This document shows, one piece after another, positions 56,085-64,000 of a DNA stretch of 64,000 nt. The notes below the pieces were generated by a model. That model saw only the letters and a list, made by a program, of their open reading frames with translations. It did not search any database and was not told where the DNA came from. The first letter of the stretch is position 1. Every line of letters begins with the position of its first letter. Source of the DNA: Paraspadella gotoi (Eukaryota > Chaetognatha); NCBI GenBank assembly GCA_051294375.1, contig CM119265.1:28851167-28915166 (forward strand), in the 5' to 3' direction. The translations under genes were made by a program, and so were the position numbers.

Positions 56085-56405
56085 TTACAGGGGCAAGATA
56101 GCTGTATTTAATAAATAAATGAATAATTTTCATATTTCGTTGTACCAATTCATGGAAATTCATTCCTTGTATTTTGATGCTAATTTGGAGAACGATTATA
56201 GTGTATCCCTGATCTAATACTTAAAATAGTGGATATTTTTTCATACAATTGAACTGCTATTGATTTTATCTTTTTGATAGGGACGAGGCCTCTAAACACC
56301 TTTCTCGTCCAAGTCAAGAGCAAGAGATAGCTTATTTATTCAGTGAATGATAATTATTATTATGGTTGCACCAAATCATTTACATATTGCAATTTCCCTT
56401 TCATT
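56085..56405 (+). repeat. Dispersed repeat R1, two partial copies
   Basis: Two cores, at about 56,090 (caggggcaagatag) and 56,309 (ccaagtcaagagcaagagat). The intervening ctgatctaatactt and caattgaact words also occur at 35,175-35,220. It lies in the interval between two minus-strand exons. Confidence 0.65.
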
Positions 56406-56478
56406 TATTAAGATATGAAACAGTTAAATTTTCATATTAGTTGATCTAATTTCATTGATCTAATACTACTTTTATTAC

Positions 56479-56614
56479 TGATAGCAAATCGGGTTAGTTG
56501 ATAATAGCCCCATTTGGCTTTTGGCCTCATCTTCTTGCATTGTATTAAAGTCTCCTTTAACCAATTGTTGGCCGCTCTTTTTCCCATTCTGCTGCTGCCA
56601 GCCACTCGGATGCG
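56479..56614 (-). CDS. Hyaluronidase (GH56) exon with frameshifts
   Basis: Read on the minus strand. Acceptor TATTTTCTAAG precedes 56,614 and a possible donor, CA|GTAATA, follows 56,479. The middle reads ETLIQCKKMRPKAKWGYY, the conserved hyaluronidase segment ETL..(A)K..RP...WGYY of arthropod enzymes, preceded by AA as in the family. After WGYY the expected P-x-C-Y appears two residues later but in another frame. A further frame change is needed in the run of As upstream. Hyaluronidases cleave hyaluronan; secreted forms act outside the cell. Both shifts sit at ordinary positions for sequence error, so a decayed gene and noisy sequence are both possible. Confidence 0.7.
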
Positions 56615-57060
56615 CTTAGAAAATATACAAAATTTATTAAATGACAGGTTCAGAAAAAGCTTCACTATATGCAAAAGAATCACCAGGTTTATCTGCGTAT
56701 TTTCGATGTTTTTATTGCAGTTCTTGAGAGCCAAAACTTTCTAAAAGGAAAGGGAAAGAGGTGATTTAAAATAAGTGAAAATTAAAAAAGCAAACAAAAC
56801 GCAAATAACTTTCCTTGCGATTTTCTGACTCTTTTTTTTTCCTTTTTGATATTTAGCTACAAAAACCTCCACAGAATACCTTTTTAAATATTTTTATTCT
56901 TCTGCATTCTAAATCTTTCGCCTTGAATCTCTTTTAAATCCCTGCCTACAAAATCAACCCTTTTAAATCTACTTCCAATCCCCATCTTTTCAAATCAAAC
57001 CCTTTCTTTCTTAAATCCACTTCCTGTTAAATCGCCTTCCCTTTCCACAAAATGCCCTTC

Positions 57061-57233
57061 TTAGAACCTGGTATGGCCATACTTCTTCCCCTCGTCCTCC
57101 CACATGGCCACCCACTTTGGCCTCCACTTCTCCAGGTCCAGCGATGGCCAGACCGTCGACACTCCTCGTCCGGAATGAAGGATCTTCACGTCGGCAGCGG
57201 AGTTTGATCACGTGATCGACTCCAGTTGCCCAA
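57061..57233 (-). CDS. Hyaluronidase (GH56) active-site exon with frameshifts
   Basis: Read on the minus strand from a CTAATCTCAAG acceptor. In order but in changing frames come a basic helix segment, the IPD-E-E word, a DGLAI word and then LDLEKWRPKW. This matches the family's IPD..F.GLAVID-x-E-x-WRP active-site region, and the D-x-E pair (Glu is the proton donor) is kept. At least three one-base frame changes are needed within about 120 bp. The last frame runs to a TAA at 57,061, but homology suggests splicing at CCAG|GTTCTA near 57,067. It lies in the right order upstream of the exon at 56,479-56,614. The N-terminal exons were not found. Confidence 0.72.
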
Positions 57234-57259
57234 CTTGAGATTAGACCCAAACGTCGTCA

Positions 57260-57850
57260 ATGGGGGTGGGTCAGAAGTTTGATTTGGGAACCTTTCCAAA
57301 TGAAACTACATACATTTTCTGAGAAAACTTTCAATGGAGCCAAAATTTTCTAAAATGGCTAAAAGCATTAGTAATTAATTTTTTAATATTTATTTTATAG
57401 CTAGGAAATGTTCAAAATTTTTTTTTGAAATTTTTATTTTTAAAAGCAGATTCAATAGCTTGTATGAAAAGTTATCTACACAAAGGTATAATTCTTTTTT
57501 CAATATTTTTAATGATTAAGTGTGTTAAAATTGGGAAAAAACTTTATAAAAAATCATTCATCATCATCATTCATCCGATGATGTTTAACAGTTATATACT
57601 AATTTTTAGTAATAAAACATCAAAAATTTTAAAAGCTTTGTAATTATATTTTTGCTTAACTTTTTAAGCTCTATCAGAATCAATTAAAAAAACTTTAAAA
57701 TATCCAAAAAATTTTTTTGACATTATATAGCGATATATAATAATATTAAATTAGCGAGATTACTTTATGGTTCTGAACATTTTGAAATAAATTATTTTAA
57801 TACAATAATTAATACCAATAATGGATTAGTTTTAATGCTGTTCCCATTAA
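57260..57850. other. AT-rich stretch with old repeat
   Basis: 57,545-57,700 resembles 3,860-4,030 (catcatcat, ttatattttt, atcagaatc.atcaaaaaa in order). No exon supported. Confidence 0.45.
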
Positions 57851-57949
57851 AACTTGAATTGGCGGCTACCGCTTACTTGAGAGGGAGGAAGAAAAGGGGT
57901 AACCTTATTTTCTAGAACTCCCCATATTTATCCTTAATTATGCGATAAA

Positions 57950-58025
57950 AGTTTTAGGGTTCAGGATCAGAGTAGTGTAGGGATTAAGTGTTAAAGATTG
58001 ATCATTAAGTTTAAGAATTATATTT
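57950..58025. repeat. Weak TTAGGG-like tract
   Basis: Words ttttagggttcagg, gtagggattaag and gattaag. Poorly preserved. Confidence 0.35.
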
Positions 58026-58129
58026 AAATTAAAATATTAGATATTAAAATTATTTTTTTGGGAAAAACCAATATGAAATGGTGGCGCACCTTCTCGAAAA
58101 AATAGAGCAGAAATATGGGAGGAGGAGGC

Positions 58130-58400
58130 GGATGGAAATGAATGATTAAGAAGATAAAGGAAATGATTGAATTAAAGAATAAATGATATGAATGACTCAT
58201 TGAATGCATTGACATTAGAATGAATGGAAGATATGACGGACATATGAATGAATGATATGAATGAAATGGAATACATAAATGAATGAATGAAATGAATGCA
58301 TTAAAATGAGATGAATGATATGAATGGAAATGAATGAATGAATGAATGAATGAGTGATAGAAATGATAAATCATAAATAAGTAAACTAATTGCATAAATG
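58130..58400. repeat. (ATGA)n tract
   Basis: Degenerate GAATGA/ATGAATG repeat for about 250 bp. The His/Ser/Phe-rich reverse frame is translated repeat. Confidence 0.88.
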
Positions 58401-59542
58401 AGAGAGAGTGATTCACCTGCGGGATTCCCCCATAAAAAACATAGGAATCAGTCAGCCTACTCGTAGTTAAGGATTTTTCCCGAATTCGTTTCCTAAAGAA
58501 TAACGATTCGCGATCTCCTTTGAAGTTTCCCCCGAATTGGCTGTTTCATCGACCATTTGGCAGAAACGTTGAGAAATAGCCGACAATTTGCTTGGTCTTG
58601 GGAAAGTTTAGGCCTATTAGGCTAGCGTAGGGGTCAGAGATCAAATTGAGATAAGAGTTATGGTTGTTGTTTGTTAGTTGTTTGTTCGTAATTGTTGTTC
58701 ATGTATTTCTACTTGCCCTGTGTAGTCGTTAAAAGAGCGTCACTATTGATCTACGAACTCAAACGTTTGTCGAGATCCCTAAATTCTTATTTGGCATGTT
58801 GCAGTTAATCATAGCATGGACTGAAATTTATTTAGAAATGGAATGTTCTTTTCGTCGGATAATTCATTGATCATTTTTTTTTATTTTTCGTTACATTTGG
58901 AAAATCTGTACAAATGCAGTAGCTTTAGTTCTTATTGATTTTATGTATAGTATAAAATAATCTTGAACAGTAATCGTTGAAAGAGGACAAATTCCACAGC
59001 GTCCACAAATATTAATCATTTGTTGTGATAAGTATAATTAGTCCATGTGCGGTTGTGATTATGCTACTTTGTTTGTACATGCAGGTGTTTATGTCAGTTT
59101 GAAGTTCAATGTCATTCTATCCTTGTATGATTCTGAATTATGTGTCGGATTGGTGCGATGGTAATATATTTTTTAGATAAAGAAAGAAGTTATCGTGATG
59201 GTCTTTAGGATTATCTAAGCCTTTGTTATTAACGACTTATAACAGTTTTATTTTTACGTAAAAAAAAAATAGTTATACCATTACTGATACGCGGCGTTCC
59301 AGTTTTTATCTGTTATTGATAACTTACTGGTGTTGTGATTGTCAATTGTGATAATATCTCTTTTGTTAGGTTAATGAGAATAAATATAAAGAATCGAATG
59401 GTTCGTATACTGCGTGCAAAAAAAAAGACACTTCTTTTCACACGAAAAAAAACTATATTGGATGGATGAATTTTAACTGCAGATATAAAAAACATTATAA
59501 AACATGAAAGGATTAAAGTGATTTGATCCAGGTCCCATTAAA
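58401..59542. other. AT-rich single-copy stretch, no gene accepted
   Basis: About 1.1 kb without a convincing exon or repeat. It lies directly upstream of the coding-like block at 59,543. Confidence 0.45.
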
Positions 59543-59983
59543 ATGCGTCGCAAGCGGCCGAAAAGTGATAGGACTCAAAAGCTCGACGTTGTACAAACAT
59601 CTGACGAGAATAAAAATTTTAATCGCGAAAGAATGCTGCTGACTTTTTCTTATTATATGATTTATGAGATATGAAATTAGCTGAACAAATCAAGCATCAA
59701 AGATCTGTAGATATGTGTCGCGAACGGATTGTCAACGCCGTAAATAAAATTAAAATAAGTAGAGAAAACTATATATAGATAAACAATCTGTGTTGAAAGA
59801 ATAAGAGAAAAAGAGTATAAGGCTTACCGCGAGGTTGAAATTGCAGCTTTTTTTGCATGCGAAAGGTTTTTTTTCCGTCTATGCGATCGTGGCGTGTTAG
59901 AAGCAGAGCGTAAGGTTAAACTGCTGTACAATTATATTAAAAAGTGTATTTTTAGTATCTTAGTGGATGAGAAATTTATTTGA
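59543..59983 (+). pseudogene. Coding-like block broken by frame changes, family unknown
   Basis: Three abutting open segments follow one another with protein-like composition: 59,543-59,674 from an ATG (MRRKRPKSDRTQKLDVV), 59,671-59,778 one frame away, and 59,783-59,983 (including EYKAYREVEIAAFF and a Phe-rich patch, ending in TGA). Composition is charged, rich in Lys, Glu, Arg and Ile, and helical in look, with one Cys- and Phe-rich segment. Frame changes fall between about 59,668 and 59,800. I do not recognise the protein. It could be a host gene read with indel errors, a decayed mobile element or an inserted viral gene; nothing seen decides this. Confidence 0.45.
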
Positions 59984-60103
59984 TTTTGAACAATTTTAAA
60001 AAAAAATGATTGTTTCAATTTTATTATTAAAAATGCCATATTTTGGCAGCAAGTAAACAATATTTTTAAAAAAAAGTAATATAAATTTTTTCCATCTCTT
60101 TAT

Positions 60104-60343
60104 ATGTTTAATTCCATTATGATTTTGTTAAAATTCTATATGGTAAACATCAGTCAGAAAAAGAAGCTCAGCAAAAACTTAACCTTTGGAAATTACTTTT
60201 CCCCAATTTACATTTTTAAGACTCTGGAATTTAAAGTCTTGCTATATTGTCTACTTCTAAACCAATTCAAATGTTTCGCACAATCCATACTTAAAAGAGA
60301 TATACTTTTGCAAGATATTTTCTCAAAAGTTAAGAAGAAATAG
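60104..60343 (+). CDS. Possible 79-codon reading frame downstream of the broken block
   Basis: An ATG frame rich in Lys, Phe, Leu and Ile, ending in TAG and containing KKKLSKNLTFGNYFSPI. The composition is only what AT-rich DNA would give, so coding status is doubtful. It lies 120 bp after the coding-like block on the same strand and 230 bp before an AATAAA. It might be the tail of the same gene. Confidence 0.25.
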   Translation: MFNSIMILLKFYMVNISQKKKLSKNLTFGNYFSPIYIFKTLEFKVLLYCLLLNQFKCFAQSILKRDILLQDIFSKVKKK

Positions 60344-60575
60344 TGGTGTTATTAGAAGCTACGTGTGGTGTTCTTGTCTTTTTTTCTTTTGTTTGCGCCA
60401 CGGGAGTGTGAGTATTTCGTCTATCAGTGGATTTAACTGGTTGCTAGCTGCGGTTCAGTTTGTCATGTTCATTCGCCGGTCATCATGCGTGCGTCGTCGG
60501 TAGTGCGGTCGTGCATCGTCATGCGTCGTCTCGGTCGTGCATGTTTCGTCGGTCTCTTAACCGGAAGAACGTTCC

Positions 60576-60581
60576 AATAAA
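60576..60581 (+). terminator. Possible polyadenylation signal AATAAA
   Basis: AATAAA after a T-rich stretch and a CpG-bearing patch with repeated gcgtcgt words (60,485-60,550). It fits the end of a transcript from the coding-like block, or the polyadenylation region of an LTR. Weak evidence alone. Confidence 0.3.
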
Positions 60582-60599
60582 CTTTAAAGGAAAAGATGT

Positions 60600-61535
60600 T
60601 GACGTGATTTGATGGACGATGAATGCATGGAGTGAGTGATGAGCCCATAAAAGTTGAAGTTAAAAGTTTTGTCATTAGTACTTATTATTTTGTTTTTGTT
60701 TGTTTATTTTCATACTTTCAGAATTTTTACTGTTCATTTATTATTCTTATTCTTGGGTTTGGTTTTCAATCCGACATGAGAAATAAAATAAAACTTTATA
60801 ATTGCAAAACGAATTGGTTATTTACATCGAGTGTGTGAAAAGTCTCAAACTGGGAAAAAATCATCGATCGATAAAAAATTCATGTTTTTTTATTTCTTTT
60901 TTTTTTCAATATTTTAATTGATAGTAGGAGGATGCCTCATCTCGTCGTCGTTGTCGTCGTCGTTCGTCGCGTTCGTCGTAAAAAAAACTCGGTGAATTCG
61001 ATTTTTCACCTCAAAATTCACGATTTTTTTTTCTGTGTGAAAAAATCGAACATAAATTTAACGGAATCATGTTTAACCCTAGAATTTCATTCACTACTGG
61101 CAGTTTTAAGAGTTTGAGCCAATGATCGTTTTATTTTTTAAAAACCCCCCTTTTTAGCTTAAATTCAGAACTTGTTAGTTGCATAAAGGGTGATGTATTA
61201 GTGTTTAGAGTGAGATAAGGAGTTTGGCGATTAGCGTAATGATTTAATTAATTTGAGTAATTGGATAAAAGATAAAAGATTAAGGTTGAATCAGACAATG
61301 GATAACAAACAAAATCTGGCGCCTTTCGGATAATAGGGGTTTTTTTTCATGGAAAAGCGGAAGTGAGAAAGATTTATCGCTAGAAATGAAAATGATTTAT
61401 TTTCGTTATCTTTAATAATTCCAAATCAAAAAGATGGAAATACAGGGCGGCCTGTATATTAATAGTATTTTTAAATAATTACTAAGAAGGCAAGGAGTGT
61501 AAACAAAAATGGTAAAATGCAAAATACAGAATTTG
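60600..61535. other. AT-rich stretch with CGTCGT patch and telomere-like words
   Basis: (GTC/CGT)n at 60,938-60,980. A short inverted pair, ttcgattttttcac and gtgaaaaaatcgaa, lies at about 60,996-61,050. Weak ttagtgttt/gattagcg words at 61,190-61,310. No gene accepted. Confidence 0.4.
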
Positions 61536-61650
61536 AGAGAGACAGAGGGAGGAAAAAAGAATACCGATGAGAGAAGAGAGAGAGCGATGCCGGAAGAGAA
61601 GAGATGAGAGAGGAGAAGAGAGAGAGGGAGAGATAATAAAAGAAGAGAAA
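61535..61650. repeat. GA-rich microsatellite
   Basis: GAGAGA-rich with interruptions. Confidence 0.8.
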
Positions 61651-62087
61651 GATGACGCTTTTAACTGAACTCGTATGTGAGGACTTTATTCCCTAGCGTC
61701 GCAGTGTTCGCTTAGTGTATCTAATTTGTAACATTATTATGATTAGTGTGGTTGTATATAGCTCTCTCGTTGGCGAATATTGTCGAGTTGGAGTTGTTAA
61801 GACGCGCCTCAAAGTTTGAGAGAGACAACGGCGCGAGTAGAATCAACAACGCGGCGCGATTAAGTGAGAGTTTTTTTGCGTATGTAAATGGTAGAAGAAA
61901 AATTTTGTCGTAAAAAATGAATTAAGTGTTGAGGGAAGCATAATTGATAAAAAAAAAAGAAGAGAGTACAATTGCTTTGATCTATGAATAATTATATTTA
62001 AAGATCCCTAGCAATAACTGTTTTCTTCTGGCTTTTGATTTTGGTCAAAACATTATTATTACTATTTATCGATTGGATTAAATAAAA
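61651..62087. other. Single-copy stretch upstream of a possible first exon
   Basis: Mixed sequence with CpG words at 61,690-61,860, then AT-rich DNA. No exon supported. Confidence 0.4.
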
Positions 62088-62132
62088 ATGGACGATCGGA
62101 AAACTTGGAGTCTCCTTTTCGCGGCAGAAAAG
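62088..62132 (+). CDS. Possible first coding exon (15 codons)
   Basis: ATG in the context taaaaATGG starts MDDRKTWSLLFAAEK and is followed by AAG|gtaaaa, an acceptable donor in phase 0. It is short, so chance is a real alternative. Confidence 0.3.
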
Positions 62133-62183
62133 GTAAAATTTCTTTAACGCATTTGTTATTTTTTGACCAGAATCATTTCTGAG

Positions 62184-62291
62184 TGCAATTACCATGATCT
62201 GGAAAAGAAAATTGTCGCGGTTTGGAAAAAGTGGTTAATTTCATTAATCAAATATATTTTTTGGCCGAAAAATAGTGTTTTTAAATGTTAA
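62184..62291 (+). CDS. Open segment that could continue the 62,088 exon
   Basis: After tttctgag the phase-0 frame reads CNYHDLEKKIVAVWKKW and stays open to TAA at about 62,289. A GT donor could lie at 62,231. The acceptor is poor. Family unknown. Confidence 0.22.
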   Translation, partial: CNYHDLEKKIVAVWKKWLISLIKYIFWPKNSVFKC

Positions 62292-62299
62292 TACTGACC

Positions 62300-62690
62300 T
62301 CTTAGGAATGAATTAAAAATATTATTTTATCAACAGCATAAATTTATTTAATGCATTCCAAAATACTACTAAAAGAGGTGTCTCCAACTGTTTCACCTCT
62401 TTTTGATCAAGAGCCTATTGATAGTTATTATTAATATTTGGGTATCTGCTGACAGTGAATAGCTTTTGTATAGATTGTATGCAAAAGAATGCCTTGGCAA
62501 TCAGGTGAAAAAAATGATAAGTAACCAGCTTGGAGGTTGTTGCTGCAGTGATGTGATGGAGCACTGTCTTTCGATTCAATAGAAGAGTCTGATGTTTTTG
62601 TTTGAGCTTGTTTGAGTAGAAGTGGTTATGAAATACAGTCAGGAGGGTAAATGAAATTCGATAATTTTGCTCATAGAAGAGTCTCTCGTC
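62300..62690. other. Single-copy stretch, no gene accepted
   Basis: AT-rich. A 116-codon reverse frame (62,415-62,765) runs into the repeat below and has no supporting signal. Confidence 0.4.
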
Positions 62691-62912
62691 TTTTTCCATA
62701 ACAGGTCCTCCGCATTCAGAGTCCCGCCACCAGAGAGTTTCGGTTCTAATTAGCGAAGATGCCATCCGTAGCGCAGAAATCGAAGTCTAGACAAAAGACA
62801 CTGGAACCAAATCCTTTGGCAGCGCCCCCTACTCTCCTCTGTCATAATCACTTTAGAATGAGACCATAAAAACTAAATCGTCTGTTACTTTGAATCAGGA
62901 GAGAGAGAGAGA

Positions 62913-63103
62913 NNNNNNNNNNNNNNNNNNNNNNNNNNNNNNNNNNNNNNNNNNNNNNNNNNNNNNNNNNNNNNNNNNNNNNNNNNNNNNNNNNNNNNNN
63001 NNNNNNNNNNNNNNNNNNNNNNNNNNNNNNNNNNNNNNNNNNNNNNNNNNNNNNNNNNNNNNNNNNNNNNNNNNNNNNNNNNNNNNNNNNNNNNNNNNNN
63101 NNN
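62913..63103. other. 191-N gap over GA/CT repeat
   Basis: Equivalent right-arm position is the GA tract near 42,650-42,830. Confidence 0.95.
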
Positions 63104-63201
63104 CTCTCTCTCTCTCTCCCCCCTCTCTCTCTCTCCCTCTCTTTTTCTTTTTTCGTCTCCTCTTTCCTCTTTCCTCCCTCCTTCCTCCCTTCCTCCTCCC
63201 A

Positions 63202-63344
63202 NNNNNNNNNNNNNNNNNNNNNNNNNNNNNNNNNNNNNNNNNNNNNNNNNNNNNNNNNNNNNNNNNNNNNNNNNNNNNNNNNNNNNNNNNNNNNNNNNNN
63301 NNNNNNNNNNNNNNNNNNNNNNNNNNNNNNNNNNNNNNNNNNNN
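63202..63344. other. 143-N gap
   Basis: Equivalent right-arm position is about 42,936-43,111. Confidence 0.95.
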
Positions 63345-63439
63345 AAGAATAAACAGAGAAGAAAGAGAGAGGTGTTGAAGTAAGAGAAAACACAGATGAG
63401 AGAAGTAGATGTGTTTGTTTGTTCTGGCGAAAGAAAAGC

Positions 63440-63449
63440 NNNNNNNNNN
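63440..63449. other. 10-N gap at a permuted junction
   Basis: Sequence jumps here from right-arm equivalent 43,230 back to 41,796. Confidence 0.95.
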
Positions 63450-64000
63450 CACTTAATGATGATGTCAAAAAGATTTGAGTGTGGAGGAGAGACGTCGCCA
63501 GAGGGAGGAAGGGAGAGAGAGGGAGAAAGGGAGGGAGAGGGAGAAAGGGAGGGAATACGTAGGGAGAAAAGGGGGCAGAGAGAGAAAGAGAGGGTATGGA
63601 AGAAAGGGGAGGGAGAGGGAGTGAGAAAGAAAGTGTGATTCATCGACAAAGGGAGAAAGGGAGAGAGGGAGGGAGGAAGCAGACAAATAAAGACAGGGAG
63701 AGGAAGAAGGGGAGGAAATACATCGTCAGTGAGATGGAAAAAGGGAGAGAGAGGGAGACAAACCGCAACAAGATGAGAAGGAGGAAATCTTGACTTAATT
63801 TAGGAGGAAACTAAGTTCTTCCTGCAATGGAAAGAGTTGCAGAAAAGTTTAAGAAAAGGTCAAAAGCCCAATCAAGAGACTTTGGGCCAAGGCCAATCAG
63901 TTTGTTCTCCAAGGGCTAAGGCAAATAAACAAGAACCGAAATTCCAATGTTGTGTTACGCCGAAGTGACTTTCTTATCTTAAAACCGAAAGGTAGCGCTA
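63450..64000 (+). repeat. Third copy of palindrome sequence, part 2
   Basis: Matches right-arm 41,796-42,315 in the same orientation. It starts at cacttaatgatgatgtc and runs off the window end. Confidence 0.8.

Larger units (their letters stand above)
62693..63439 (+). repeat. Third copy of palindrome sequence, part 1
   Basis: Matches right-arm 42,440-43,230 in the same orientation, interrupted by gaps 62,913-63,103 and 63,202-63,344, which fall on its GA/CT and purine repeats. Confidence 0.8.

Noticed and set aside
58024-58416. His/Ser/Phe-rich 130-codon reverse frame
   Set aside because: Translated (ATGA)n repeat.

Overview
What it is. The window looks like a repeat-choked, gap-ridden stretch of an animal nuclear genome. 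An arthropod, perhaps an insect, is my best guess; the species is not recognisable. The signs are AT-rich DNA with intron-bearing exons and GT..AG borders, very long (CT)n/(GA)n microsatellites, many minisatellites, degenerate TTAGG-like tracts, and a hyaluronidase of the arthropod type. There are no operons, no rRNA or tRNA genes that I could find, and no CRISPR array. Most long open frames here are translated microsatellites (runs of Leu/Ser, Arg/Glu or Lys) and are not genes.

Layout. (1) 1-23,510 is dominated by a direct duplication. About 770-11,436 recurs as about 12,206-23,510. The first 0.74 kb after its 5' part (2,236-2,990) appears a third time at 11,437-12,179. A 3.41-kb core (2,112-5,523 = 13,599-17,010, constant offset 11,487) agrees wherever I compared it. 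The flanks differ by frequent one-base insertions and deletions and by gaps. (2) 23,510-23,783 is a 22-bp minisatellite. (3) 24,037-49,030 is a giant imperfect palindrome with arms of about 12.3 kb that meet at a 25-N gap (36,515-36,539). One inner block (about 32.9-34.1 kb and 38.8-40.2 kb) is direct instead of inverted, and the right arm alone carries a 911-bp insertion bounded by TTAA. (4) 49,031-62,690 is mostly single-copy and holds all the credible coding evidence. (5) 62,693-64,000 is a third copy of palindrome sequence, in permuted order across a 10-N gap.

Genes. On the plus strand, three exons (49,843-51,665) of an unrecognised protein are separated by introns filled with minisatellites. 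On the minus strand, two broken exons of a GH56 hyaluronidase (57,233-57,061 and 56,614-56,479) lie upstream of a terminal-type exon (56,059-55,938) that is followed by AATAAA. A coding-like but frame-broken block (59,543-59,983, perhaps to 60,343) and a possible first exon at 62,088 complete the list. Reading frames break every few dozen bases, matching the one-base indel noise seen between the duplicate copies. I therefore suspect unpolished long-read sequence more than true pseudogenes, but cannot prove it.

Caution. The duplication, the palindrome and the permuted end all have boundaries in CT repeats or N gaps. Each may be a separated haplotype or a scaffolding error rather than real chromosome structure. 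The TTAA insertion present in only one palindrome arm shows that the arms are two different alleles or paralogues, not one molecule read back on itself.
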